Positions 41,288-49,942 of a stretch of DNA of 64,000 nt are shown piece by piece. The notes below the pieces were generated by a model, which did no database searches, was not told the DNA's origin, and worked only from the letters and a program-made list of their open reading frames with translations. Made by a program: the position numbers and the translations under genes. Positions within the stretch are counted from its first letter, which is position 1; each line of letters starts with the position of its first letter. This stretch comes from DATBGO01 sp050011895 (lineage in GTDB: Bacteria; Actinomycetota; Actinomycetes; Streptosporangiales; Streptosporangiaceae): assembly GCA_050011895.1 (NCBI GenBank), contig JBEKIF010000017.1:1-64000 (forward strand), in the 5' to 3' direction.

Positions 41288-42733
41288 AACTCGGGGACCG
41301 GGATCGTCGCCGGAATCCTCGGGGCCAGGATCGCCGCCAGCGGCATCGTCCTGAGTGCCGTCGTCGTCCTTGCTATCGGATTCCAGATCAGAGATGTCCA
41401 GTTCGGGGCGGCCGCGCACGAAACCTTCGGGATCGTCGAGGTCCTCGGGCGTCGGCAGCAGGTCGGGGTGGGCCCAGATGGCTTCCCGGCCGGATATGCC
41501 GCGGGCGTCGGTCAGGCCGCGCCAGATAGCCGCCGCCTCCCTGAGCCTGCGCGGCCGGAGCTCAAGGCCGACCAGGGTCGCAAAGGTCCGCTCCGCGGGC
41601 CCGCCGGTGGCACGGCGGCGCCTGATCGCCTCCGCGAGGGCGCTGGACTGCGGCAGCCGGTCGGTGGCTGCGGACGCCACCACGGTCGCGACCCAGCCTT
41701 CCACCAGCGCCAGCATGGTCTCAAGCCTGCTCAACGCGGCCTTCTGCGCGTCGGTGTCCTCCGGCTGGAACAGGGCGGCCCCGGCGAGCGCCTCGTTGAG
41801 GGCCTCGGGGTTGGCAGGGTCGATCTGCGGCATCGCCTCACGGAGCGCGGAGGCGTCTACCGTGATGCCGCGCGCGTAGTCCTCGACGGCTCCGAGCAGC
41901 CGGGCCTTCAGCCAGGGCACATGCGCAAACAGACGGTGGTGGGCGGCTTCCCGCAGCGCCAGGAAAAGCCTGACCTCGTCTTCGCTTATCGACAGCCCGG
42001 CGCCGAACGCGGCCACCCCGGCAGGCAGCAGGGCGGCGGTGCCATCGGGCGCCAGCGGCAGACCGACGTCGGTCGAGCTGACGACCTCCTGGGCGAGTGC
42101 GCCCACAGCGGACCCGGTCTGGCCGCCGACCATCATCCCGCCGATCCTGCGCATCATCTCGCCGAGCCCGCTCAGCGCCCCGAGGCCGCCGCCGGTCAGC
42201 GCCGCCATGGCGGAGCGCATCTCGGGCGGCAGTTCACCGCCGAGTTCCTCGGGATCCTCGGCCAGCATGCCGCCCATGGCGTCGACCGCTCGGGCCGCGA
42301 TCGGGTCGCAGAGCTTGGACCAGACCGGCAGGGTCGCCTCCACCCATTCCGACCTGCTCCATGCCTGCACCGAGCGGATGCCGGTCGGGAACGTGGTGGC
42401 GTCCTCAAGCCACAGGTCGGCAAGCCTGATGGCCTCGATCACCTTGCCGCGCTCCACCTGCAGCACGCTCGGGTCTCCCTTGGCGGCCACCGTCTGCCTG
42501 GCCACGTTCTTGGCGAGGTCCCAGTTGACCGGGCCGCCCTGCCAGGACATCAGGTCGGCGAACTGCCGGAGGGCGTCGGCGAACTGCTGCGGGTCACCAA
42601 GGGGCCCCAGCGGGCCCATGGCACCAGCGGGCCCGGCGGGCCCGCCGGCGCCCCCGCCGCCGGACGCCGGCGAATCGTCACGATCCTTGTCCGGGTCACC
42701 GGGCAAACCGAAGCCGAAGGGAGGATCAGTCAT
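41285..42733 (-). CDS. Zincin-like metallopeptidase family protein (DUF2342, F420-associated)
   Basis: About 482 aa. After a glycine/proline-rich start, the core (ADLMSWQGGPVNWDLAKNVA, LADLWLEDATTFPTGI, WVEATLPVWSKLCDP, LADPEELGGELPPEMR-like) and EDEVRLFLALREAAHHRLFA with HVPWLKARLLGAVEDYARG are characteristic of the actinobacterial zincin_2/DUF2342 family (Rv3195-like). EAAHHR stands where a metal-binding helix is expected; a canonical HExxH is not visible. Family members are often labelled coenzyme-F420-associated, but the biochemical role is not established. ATG 42733 has GGGAG 6 nt upstream. The acidic C-terminal tail is low complexity. Divergent from the epimerase gene with a 65-bp shared promoter region. 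Confidence 0.9.
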   Translation of the reverse strand: MTDPPFGFGLPGDPDKDRDDSPASGGGGAGGPAGPAGAMGPLGPLGDPQQFADALRQFADLMSWQGGPVNWDLAKNVARQTVAAKGDPSVLQVERGKVIEAIRLADLWLEDATTFPTGIRSVQAWSRSEWVEATLPVWSKLCDPIAARAVDAMGGMLAEDPEELGGELPPEMRSAMAALTGGGLGALSGLGEMMRRIGGMMVGGQTGSAVGALAQEVVSSTDVGLPLAPDGTAALLPAGVAAFGAGLSISEDEVRLFLALREAAHHRLFAHVPWLKARLLGAVEDYARGITVDASALREAMPQIDPANPEALNEALAGAALFQPEDTDAQKAALSRLETMLALVEGWVATVVASAATDRLPQSSALAEAIRRRRATGGPAERTFATLVGLELRPRRLREAAAIWRGLTDARGISGREAIWAHPDLLPTPEDLDDPEGFVRGRPELDISDLESDSKDDDGTQDDAAGGDPGPEDSGDDPGPRV

Positions 42734-42798
42734 CTTTGCTCCCACTCAGGCAGGATGGAAGAGTCACGTCCGCCACGTTATCCCGGGAGTGCTGCGCG

Positions 42799-43920
42799 GT
42801 GAGCAACCGAGATGCCCAGGTTCGCCAAGGGCAAAGTCCGGACGGGCGGCCTGGAGCCGCCCGGCGCCGGCGACCGGTGGTCGCGGTCACCGGAGCGGCA
42901 CAAGGCGTGGGCCACGCGCTCACGATGCGGCTGGCCGCCTCGACGCGGATCGGCCGGGTAGTCGCGATCGACGATCACCGGGGCGACGCGACGGGGGTCA
43001 CGTGGCGAGTGGTTGACGTGCGCGACCCGGCCCTGGCCGGGCGGTTGTCCGGGGTCGACGTCCTCGTGCACACGGACATCGACCTTACGCCCGGCGCCGA
43101 TCACCGGTCGCGGCGCGCCTTCAATGTCCGCGGCGCGCAGACCGTGCTGACTGCGGCCGCGGCCGGGCGTGTCGGCCGTGTGGTGCTGCTGACGAGCGCG
43201 ATGGTCTATGGCGCCCGGCCGGATAATCCGGTGCCGCTCGATGAGGCCGCGCCGCTGCGCGCTGAGGCTGACGGGAGCGTGGTCGGGGACCTGCTGGAGA
43301 TCGAGCATCTCGCGCAGCGCTCGCCGCGGACCAACCCCGGGATGGCGATCACCGTCGTGCGGCCTGCCGCGCTGGTAGGTGAGGGCATCGACACCCTCGT
43401 GACCAGGCATTTCGAAGCGCCGCGGCTGCTGGCCGTGAAAGGCTGCGCGGCGCGATGGCAGTTCTGCCACGTGACTGACCTGGTGTCCGCGCTCGAGCTT
43501 GCCGCGGCCGGCGAGGTGACCGGCCAGTTCGCGGTGGGCTGCGATGGCTGGCTGGAGCAAGCGGAGGTCGAAGAGCTCTCCGGGCTGCACAGGCTCGAGC
43601 TTCCTGCGGGCCTGACGCTACGCACCGCGCAGCGCCTGCATCGGGCCGGGATAACACCGGCACCCGTCACCGACCTTCATTTCGTCGTGTACCCGTGGGT
43701 GGTCGACTGCGCGGCGCTGCGGGCGGCCGGGTGGCGGCCGGCCGTCCGCAACGCCGAGGCTCTGCAGGCCCTGCTGGCTGAGCGGTCCGGCCATCACGCG
43801 GTGGCGGGGCGCCGGCTGGACAAGAAGGACGCGACGATCACCGCGGCCGGCGCGACGGTCGCGGTGATCGGCACGGCAGCGATTGTCCGCCGGGCCAGGC
43901 GGCGGCGGCGCGCGCCCTGA
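42799..43920 (+). CDS. NAD-dependent epimerase/dehydratase family protein
   Basis: About 373 aa. The Rossmann fold begins VVAVTGAAQGVGHALTMRLA (TGxxxxxG), with VVDVRDPALAGRLSGVDVLV and the active-site region LLTSAMVYGARPDNPVPLDE (extended SDR YGxxxx version) and HLAQRSPRTNPGMAITVVRP. A basic C-terminal tail follows a short hydrophobic segment (ITAAGATVAVIGTAAIV), perhaps a membrane anchor. The substrate is unknown; sugar-nucleotide or lipid precursors are likely for this class. GTG 42799 has GGGAG 9 nt upstream. Orthologues sit next to the DUF2342 protein in other actinobacteria. Followed by moaE after 22 nt. Confidence 0.87.
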   Translation: MSNRDAQVRQGQSPDGRPGAARRRRPVVAVTGAAQGVGHALTMRLAASTRIGRVVAIDDHRGDATGVTWRVVDVRDPALAGRLSGVDVLVHTDIDLTPGADHRSRRAFNVRGAQTVLTAAAAGRVGRVVLLTSAMVYGARPDNPVPLDEAAPLRAEADGSVVGDLLEIEHLAQRSPRTNPGMAITVVRPAALVGEGIDTLVTRHFEAPRLLAVKGCAARWQFCHVTDLVSALELAAAGEVTGQFAVGCDGWLEQAEVEELSGLHRLELPAGLTLRTAQRLHRAGITPAPVTDLHFVVYPWVVDCAALRAAGWRPAVRNAEALQALLAERSGHHAVAGRRLDKKDATITAAGATVAVIGTAAIVRRARRRRRAP

Positions 43921-43942
43921 GCCGTTCGCGGTATTTTGCAGC

Positions 43943-44365
43943 ATGGACGTGATCAGGCTGGCCGAACTGCGCGACACGCCGCTCTCGGTGGACGAGGTGC
44001 GTGCCGCCATCATGGATCCGGCTGCCGGCGGCGTCGCGCTGTTCACCGGCGCGGTCCGGGATCATGATCATGGACGGGGGGTCGTCCGGCTTTCCTACAG
44101 CGCTCACCCGTCCGCCGCGACGGAGCTACGGCGGGTGGCCGAGAAGGTGGCGGCCAGCTACGACGTCCTGGCGCTTGCGGCCGTGCACCGTGTCGGTGAG
44201 CTGGACGTCGGTGACCTGGCCGTCGTGGTCGGAGCGTCCTGCGTGCACCGCGACTCAGCGTTCGATGCCTGCCGTGCCCTGATCGACGAGCTCAAGGCAA
44301 CCGTGCCGATCTGGAAGCACCAGCTGTTCAGCGGCGGCGACAGCGAGTGGGTGAACGGCGCGTAG
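43943..44365 (+). CDS. moaE: Molybdopterin synthase catalytic subunit
   Basis: 140 aa, normal for MoaE, which transfers sulfur from MoaD thiocarboxylate to precursor Z to make molybdopterin. Visible are GVALFTGAVRDHDHGR, LSYSAHPSAATELRRVA, AAVHRVGELDVGDLAVVVG, and the active-site VPIWKHQLFSGGDSEWVNG with the catalytic lysine. ATG 43943 is preceded at 5 nt by TATTTT (43932-43937) and lacks a Shine-Dalgarno sequence, consistent with a leaderless start. No other moa gene is nearby. Confidence 0.95.
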   Translation: MDVIRLAELRDTPLSVDEVRAAIMDPAAGGVALFTGAVRDHDHGRGVVRLSYSAHPSAATELRRVAEKVAASYDVLALAAVHRVGELDVGDLAVVVGASCVHRDSAFDACRALIDELKATVPIWKHQLFSGGDSEWVNGA

Positions 44366-44374
44366 TCTTCCCCC

Positions 44375-45409
44375 ATGTCCCGCCGTCTCGTGACGCTGCT
44401 GGTGGCCGGAGCCGGAGTACTTGCCGCGCTGGTGGTCGCCGTCTTCGCGCCGGTCCCTTATGTGGCGCTCACCCCGGGCCCGACCCTGAATACGCTGGGC
44501 AGCTCGCGCGGGCAGCCGCTGATCCAGATCAGCGGGCATCCGACCTATCCGGTCGCCGGGAACCTCAACATGGTGACAGTGAGCTTTCTCGGCGGCCCGG
44601 GAACCGGCTTCAACATCCTGGCGGCCCTGCGAGCCTGGCTGAGCCCGCAGGACGCGGTGGTGCCTGCCACGGAGATCTTCACTCCGGGCCAGACACAACA
44701 GCAGATCGCCCAGCAGGACACCGCGGAGATGACGAATTCGCAGCAGAGCGCCACCGCGGCCGCGCTCTGCCAGCTGCGGATCAGCTTCAAGACGGTGGAT
44801 GCCATCCAGGCGACGGAGAAGGGCCTGCCTGCCTTCGGCGTGCTGCGCAAGGGCGATGTCATCACCGCGGTCAACGGCACGCCCGTAACGTGCCGCGCCG
44901 ACGCCGGGGTGCTGATCCGCCGGGGCAGGCCAGGCGCGCCGGTGGAGCTGACGATCGACAGGAAAGGCAAGACCCAGCGAGTCCGGCTGGTGACGGCCAA
45001 TGTCTCCGGCCAGGCCGTGGTGGGCGTGCAGGTAGCGGAGAGCTTTGCGTTCCCGTTCACCGTGAAGATCAGCCTCGGCGAGGACATCGGCGGCCCGAGC
45101 GCCGGCCTCATGTTCGCCCTCGGCATCATCGACAAGCTCACGCCCGCAAACCTCACCGGCGGCAAGTTCATCGCCGGGACCGGGGAGATCGAGGCAAACG
45201 GCACAGTCGACCCGATTGGCGGGATCCAGCAGAAGATGGTCGGGGCCCGCGCGGCCGGGGCGACTGTCTTCCTGACCCCGGCCGCCAACTGTCCCGATAC
45301 GGCCGGCGCGGTGCCGGCCGGGCTGCGCCTGATCAAGGTGAGCACCCTGGCCGGCGCCATCAGCGGGCTGCAGGCGCTGAAGGCAGGCAGGCCGGTGCCG
45401 TCCTGCTGA
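44375..45409 (+). CDS. Membrane-anchored PDZ and Lon-type (S16) serine protease
   Basis: 344 aa. One N-terminal membrane helix (LVTLLVAGAGVLAALVVAVFA) is followed by YVALTPGPTLNTLG and a PDZ domain (GVLRKGDVITAVNGTPVTCR). The C-terminal Lon protease domain carries the catalytic serine in DIGGPSAGLMFALGI (near residue 241) and lysine in DPIGGIQQKMVGARAAG (near 286). Homologues are Rv3194c and YlbL. The active site lies outside the membrane, probably in envelope quality control. TAGTCT at 44363-44368, 6 nt before the ATG, suggests leaderless transcription. Next to UPF0182 as in M. tuberculosis. Confidence 0.95.
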   Translation: MSRRLVTLLVAGAGVLAALVVAVFAPVPYVALTPGPTLNTLGSSRGQPLIQISGHPTYPVAGNLNMVTVSFLGGPGTGFNILAALRAWLSPQDAVVPATEIFTPGQTQQQIAQQDTAEMTNSQQSATAAALCQLRISFKTVDAIQATEKGLPAFGVLRKGDVITAVNGTPVTCRADAGVLIRRGRPGAPVELTIDRKGKTQRVRLVTANVSGQAVVGVQVAESFAFPFTVKISLGEDIGGPSAGLMFALGIIDKLTPANLTGGKFIAGTGEIEANGTVDPIGGIQQKMVGARAAGATVFLTPAANCPDTAGAVPAGLRLIKVSTLAGAISGLQALKAGRPVPSC

Positions 45410-45616
45410 CCGGCCGTCCGGCTGTCCAGCTGACCGGCTTTGGCAACCGGCCCCGAGTGCCTGCCCGCGCCACGTTGATCGCCGATTAGTTCGGGAACCT
45501 TGCCGGCTACCGGTAAGTTGCGTCATGAGGCGCACATCCGTGCGACCGGCCAGCGTGGCATGGGCCTCAACGTGCCGCTCGCTGCCTCATGGCCGAGGTG
45601 ACGTAAGGGGGAGGGC

Positions 45617-48559
45617 GTGGCCTTCCGAGCTCCTGGCCAGCCAAGGCCGCCCGGCGGCCGACCGATCGTCCTGCCCCGCTGGACCAAGTTCTTTCTCCCG
45701 GCGGCCATCGCGCTGGTCGCCCTGATAGTGATCGTCACGATCGCGGCCGGGGTATCGACTGATTTCCTCTGGTTTCACTCGATCGGGTACACCTCCGTCT
45801 TCAGCACGACCTACGGCACCAAGTGGGCGCTGTTCGTCGTGACGGCCCTGTTCATGACCGCCGTGATAGGGCTCAACATCTGGCTCGCCTACCGGCTCCG
45901 GCCTACCTACCGCCCGACCTCGCACGAGCAACAGGGGCTGGAGGCCTATCGCCTGGTCATCGACCCGCACCGGAAGTTGATGCTCGGAGTGGTGCTGGGC
46001 CTGATCGGTCTTGTCTCCGGCCTTACTGCCGCGGGCAGCTGGCGCACCTGGCTGCTGTTCTCCAACCGGACCAGCTTCGGCGTCGTTGATCCGCAGTTCC
46101 ATCTGGACCTCTCGTTTTTCGTCTTTGTCTATCCCTTCATCAGGATGGCGCTCAGCTACCTCTTCGCCGCCGTGCTGCTGTCGCTGCTCGCCGCCGCCGC
46201 TGTGCACTACCTGTACGGCGGCCTGCGGCTGCAGCCGCGCGGCGAGCGGGCGACTCCGGCGGCCCGGACCCACCTGTTCGTGATAGTCGGCGTATTCATG
46301 CTGCTTAAGGCGGTCGCCTACTGGGTGGACCGGTACGGCATCGATTTCTCGCAGCGCGGAGTCGTGCAGACGGGCGCGTCCTACACCGACGTGAACGCGG
46401 TCCTGCCCGCCAAGACGGTGCTCGCCATCATCGCGGTGATCTGCGCTGCGCTTTTCTTCGCGGGCGCGCTCCGCCGCAGCTCGATGCTGCCCGCCGTCGG
46501 GTTCGGGCTGCTTGTGCTGTCCGCGGTGCTGATCGGCGGGGTGTACCCGGCGATCATCCAGCAGTTCGTGGTCAAGCCGAACGAGGCCGCGAAGGAGACC
46601 CCGTACCTCAGCCGTGAGATCGCCAGCACCCGGACCGCCTACGGGCTGAACCGGGTCCAGGTCAGCCAGTACTCCGCGGTATCGGCTGAATCCGCGGCCC
46701 TGCTGGCCAGGCAGGCGGCCGGGCTGCCCGACGTGCGGCTGCTCGACCAGGGCGTGGTCTCGCCATCGTTCCAGCAGCTTCAGCAGGTCAAGGGCTACTA
46801 CAAGTTCGCCAACGTCCTGTCCGTCGACAGGTACCCGGTGCCGGGCGCCGCGGTGCCCGTCGACCAGGTCGTCGGCGTCCGCGACATGGCAGGGCCGCCG
46901 GCCGGCCAGGGCAACTGGATCAACAGCCATCTCGTCTACACGCACGGTTTCGGCTTCGTCGCGGCCGCCGCGGACTCAGCGACACCCGGCGGCAACCCGG
47001 TCTTCACCGAGGGCGACATCCCGCCCGGCGGCGAACTTGGCAATTTCCAGCCCCGGATCTACTTCGGCCAGCAGGAGACGAGCTACGCCATCGTCGGCGG
47101 GCACCAGCAGGAACTCGACTACCCGAGCAGCCAGAGCGCAAGCGGCCAGGCGAACACGACCTACAAAGGCGGCGGCGGGGTCCCGATCGGCTCGCCGCTC
47201 AACCGCCTGCTCTACGCGATCAAGTTCCGCGAGGTCAACATCCTGCTGTCCGGGGCCATCGACGGCAACTCAAAGATCATGTACATCAGGGACCCGGTGT
47301 CCAGGGTGGCCAAGGTAGCGCCGTTCCTCACGCTGGACGGCAATCCCTACCCGGTTATCTCGGGCGGCCAGGTCCTCTGGGTGGTCGACGCGTACACCAC
47401 CACCGACAATTACCCGTACTCGCAGCGGCTTGACCTGCAGCAGGCCACCTCGGACAGCTACAGCCTGGACGGCTCGGTGGCAGGCACCGGCGGGCAGGTG
47501 AACTACATCCGCAACTCGGTCAAGGCGGTGGTGAACGCTTACACCGGGGCCGTCACGCTGTATCAGTGGGGCGGCAACGACCCGATCCTGGACACCTGGA
47601 AGAAGGCGTTTCCCGGGGTCATTAAGCCGGCCAGCGCCATCCCGGCCGACCTCAAGCCGCATCTGCGCTACCCGCCCGTCCTGTTCGAGGTGCAGCGCCA
47701 GGTCCTCGCCCAGTTCCACGTCCAGCAGGCCCAGGAGTTCTACCAGGGGCAGAACTTCTGGGCGGTGCCTATTGACCCGAGCGGCACGGCGCAAGGCCAG
47801 TCGAGCCAGCCGCCCTACTACCTGACCATGACGATGCCGGGATACTCCTCGCCGGAGTTCTCGCTGATGACGACGTTCACCCCGCGCGGGCGGGCCAACC
47901 TCGCCGCGTTCATGGCCGTGGACAGCAACCCGCTGAGTACGGACTACGGCACGATCAGGGTCCTGCAGCTGCCCCAGGACACGGCTATCAGGGGCCCGGG
48001 GCAGGTCCAGAACGTTTTCGAGTCCAACTCCCGGGTCGCCTCCCAGCTGACGCTGCTGCGGCAGGGCGGCTCCCAGGTGACCCTGGGCAACCTGATCACG
48101 CTGCCGGTCGGCGGCGGCCTGATGTACTTCGAGCCCGTGTACGTATCCCAGTCGGCGGCGGGCAACGGCGGCTCGTATCCCACGCTGCAGCAGGTGCTTG
48201 TGTACTACAACGGCCGGGTCGGGTTCTCCCCGACGCTGCCGGCCGCCCTCGCCCAGGCGCTTGGCGTATCGGCGGCCCCGACGCCGTCAAGCCCGTCAGG
48301 AGGCAGCACTGGCCCGGCCGCGACCTCGACGGTACTGCGGTACCTCAGGCAGGCGGAGAGCCTGTACACCGCGGCCCAGGCGGACCTCAGGAGCGGTGAC
48401 TTCGCCGCCTACGGCCGGGACATCGCCGCGATGAAAGCGGCGCTCGACAACGCCAGCAAGGCGGCCCAGGGCAGCACGCCCTCCGCCGGCCGAGCAAGCC
48501 CATCGCCATCGTCCTCGGCAACGCCCGCGGCGTCGCCATCTTCCGGCGCGAGCCCGTAG
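45617..48559 (+). CDS. UPF0182 family membrane protein
   Basis: 980 aa, the family's usual size (Rv3193c-like). About seven membrane helices occupy residues 20-330 (for example FFLPAAIALVALIVIVTIAA, WALFVVTALFMTAVIGLNIW, VVLGLIGLVSGLTAAGS, MALSYLFAAVLLSLLAAAAV). A large extracytoplasmic region follows with family motifs NWINSHLVYTHGFGFVAA, RIYFGQQETSYAIVGG, and VNYIRNSVKAVVNAYTGAV, then QYSLMTTFTPRGRANLAAF-like sequence. The tail is serine/proline-rich and disordered. Function is unknown. GTG 45617 has a purine-rich AAGGGGGAGGG directly upstream. Its position after the PDZ protease is conserved, so the two may work together in the envelope. Confidence 0.95.
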   Translation: MAFRAPGQPRPPGGRPIVLPRWTKFFLPAAIALVALIVIVTIAAGVSTDFLWFHSIGYTSVFSTTYGTKWALFVVTALFMTAVIGLNIWLAYRLRPTYRPTSHEQQGLEAYRLVIDPHRKLMLGVVLGLIGLVSGLTAAGSWRTWLLFSNRTSFGVVDPQFHLDLSFFVFVYPFIRMALSYLFAAVLLSLLAAAAVHYLYGGLRLQPRGERATPAARTHLFVIVGVFMLLKAVAYWVDRYGIDFSQRGVVQTGASYTDVNAVLPAKTVLAIIAVICAALFFAGALRRSSMLPAVGFGLLVLSAVLIGGVYPAIIQQFVVKPNEAAKETPYLSREIASTRTAYGLNRVQVSQYSAVSAESAALLARQAAGLPDVRLLDQGVVSPSFQQLQQVKGYYKFANVLSVDRYPVPGAAVPVDQVVGVRDMAGPPAGQGNWINSHLVYTHGFGFVAAAADSATPGGNPVFTEGDIPPGGELGNFQPRIYFGQQETSYAIVGGHQQELDYPSSQSASGQANTTYKGGGGVPIGSPLNRLLYAIKFREVNILLSGAIDGNSKIMYIRDPVSRVAKVAPFLTLDGNPYPVISGGQVLWVVDAYTTTDNYPYSQRLDLQQATSDSYSLDGSVAGTGGQVNYIRNSVKAVVNAYTGAVTLYQWGGNDPILDTWKKAFPGVIKPASAIPADLKPHLRYPPVLFEVQRQVLAQFHVQQAQEFYQGQNFWAVPIDPSGTAQGQSSQPPYYLTMTMPGYSSPEFSLMTTFTPRGRANLAAFMAVDSNPLSTDYGTIRVLQLPQDTAIRGPGQVQNVFESNSRVASQLTLLRQGGSQVTLGNLITLPVGGGLMYFEPVYVSQSAAGNGGSYPTLQQVLVYYNGRVGFSPTLPAALAQALGVSAAPTPSSPSGGSTGPAATSTVLRYLRQAESLYTAAQADLRSGDFAAYGRDIAAMKAALDNASKAAQGSTPSAGRASPSPSSSATPAASPSSGASP

Positions 48560-48690
48560 CCCATGGCCTCGCGTTCCGCCACGCGACCCGGCCGGCCTAG
48601 CCAGACTGTCGGCGGCCAGCCCCGATCCGGCCGGCGCCGTTTCCCGTTCTGGCGCGGCCACGGCGCTGAGGCGGAGGGCGTACGCTCAGA

Positions 48691-48729
48691 CCTGACGGGA
48701 CATCCTGAGTCCTGACGGACATCCTGAGT
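48691..48729 (+). repeat. Tandem 20/19-bp direct repeat upstream of the GT4 gene
   Basis: CCTGACGGGACATCCTGAGT (48691-48710) is followed directly by the same sequence lacking one G (48711-48729). It lies after a -10-like TACGCT (48681-48686), so it would be in the 5' untranslated region of the glycosyltransferase gene. Its meaning is unknown. Confidence 0.7.
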
Positions 48730-48794
48730 AACGCTCGCCTCCGATGGTCTCGTCGCCCCCCCAGAAGGGCTTGCTGAAAGGAGCCTGACCGGTC

Positions 48795-49931
48795 GTGTCG
48801 CCTAGGGTGCTTATAGACGCGACCGCTGTGCCCGCGGACCGCGGTGCGCTGGGCCGCTATGTCGACGGGCTGGTGAGTGCACTGGACGCAGCCGGGGCGG
48901 AACTGGCGGTCGCGTGCCAGCGTGCCGACGAGGAGCGGTACGAGCGGCTGATCCCGGCGGCGCGGATCGTCGCCGCACCGCCAGCCATCGCGCACCGGCC
49001 TGCCAGGCTCGCCTGGGAGCAGAGCGGCCTGCCGCTTGTGGCCCAGCAGGTCAACGCTGACGTCCTGCACCTGCCGCACTACTCGATGCCGTTGCGGCCT
49101 GGTACGCCGAGCGTGGTGACCATTCACGACCTCACGTTCTTCACCGAGCCTGACGCGCACAGCCCGGTGACCGCGACATTCTACAAGTCAGCGATCCGCA
49201 CCTCCGTGCGCCGTGCTACCCGCCTGATCGTCCCGTCCAAGGCGACGAGGGACGAGCTTGTCCGCACCCTGGGCGCCGATCCGACCAGGATCGACGTCGC
49301 GTACCACGGCGTCGATCACACGCGCTTTCACCAGCCGACGCAGGCCCAGGTGCGGCAGGTTTCCGGCCGGCTCGGCCTGCACGACAAGCCGTACGTCGCC
49401 TACCTCGGCACCCTTGAGCCCCGCAAGAACATCCCTGCCCTGATCAACGGCTGGGCGGAGGCGGTAGCTGACCTGGATGAGCCGCCTGCCCTGGTGCTGG
49501 CCGGCGGGAGCGGCTGGAGCGAGGAGGTGGACGAGGCGGTCGCAGCGATTCCCGCGCACCTGCGTGTCGTGCGCCCCGGCTACCTGCACTTCACCGATCT
49601 TCCCGGGTTCCTCGGCGGCGCGCTCGTCGTCGCGTTTCCTTCTACCAGCGAGGGATTCGGGCTGCCGGTTCTTGAGGCCATGGCATGCGGCGCGCCGGTC
49701 CTGACCACGCATAAGACATCGCTCCCCGAGGTGGGCGGTGACGCGGTCGCCTACACCGAGCCGGACGCCGCCAGCATCCAGAGCACCTTGCGGACGCTAC
49801 TCGGTGACCCGGCGCGCCGGGAGGCCCTGGGTGCAGCGGGTCACGCCAGGGCGCTGGAATTCACCTGGGCCGCCTCAGCCGAGGCGCACCTCGCCTCGTA
49901 TGAGCGTGCGGCAGTCCAGGGCCGCGAGTAG
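48795..49931 (+). CDS. GT4-family glycosyltransferase
   Basis: 378 aa with the GT-B fold. The N-terminal domain (RVLIDATAVPADRGALGRYV; VNADVLHLPHYSMPLRPGT; VVTIHDLTFFTEPD) binds the acceptor. The C-terminal domain has YVAYLGTLEPRKNIPALING, LPGFLGGALVVAFPSTSEGF, then GLPVLEAMACGAPVLTTHKTS, the EX7E-type nucleotide-sugar site. It resembles mannosyltransferases of actinobacterial glycan assembly; the exact acceptor is unknown. GTG 48795 has AAAGGAG about 11 nt upstream. The next gene, a sugar-nucleotide pyrophosphorylase, starts 11 nt after the stop and plausibly supplies its donor. Confidence 0.93.
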   Translation: MSPRVLIDATAVPADRGALGRYVDGLVSALDAAGAELAVACQRADEERYERLIPAARIVAAPPAIAHRPARLAWEQSGLPLVAQQVNADVLHLPHYSMPLRPGTPSVVTIHDLTFFTEPDAHSPVTATFYKSAIRTSVRRATRLIVPSKATRDELVRTLGADPTRIDVAYHGVDHTRFHQPTQAQVRQVSGRLGLHDKPYVAYLGTLEPRKNIPALINGWAEAVADLDEPPALVLAGGSGWSEEVDEAVAAIPAHLRVVRPGYLHFTDLPGFLGGALVVAFPSTSEGFGLPVLEAMACGAPVLTTHKTSLPEVGGDAVAYTEPDAASIQSTLRTLLGDPARREALGAAGHARALEFTWAASAEAHLASYERAAVQGRE

Positions 49932-49942
49932 TCTCCCTGCCC

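Noticed and set aside
41210..42802. Long plus-strand frame antisense to the DUF2342 gene
   Set aside because: A mirror frame typical of very high-GC coding DNA; the minus-strand protein has clear family motifs.
45525..45725. 66-codon frame preceded by TAAGTT, a possible leaderless ORF before UPF0182
   Set aside because: It overlaps the UPF0182 start in another frame and its product is arginine/serine-rich noise; the -10 may instead drive UPF0182.
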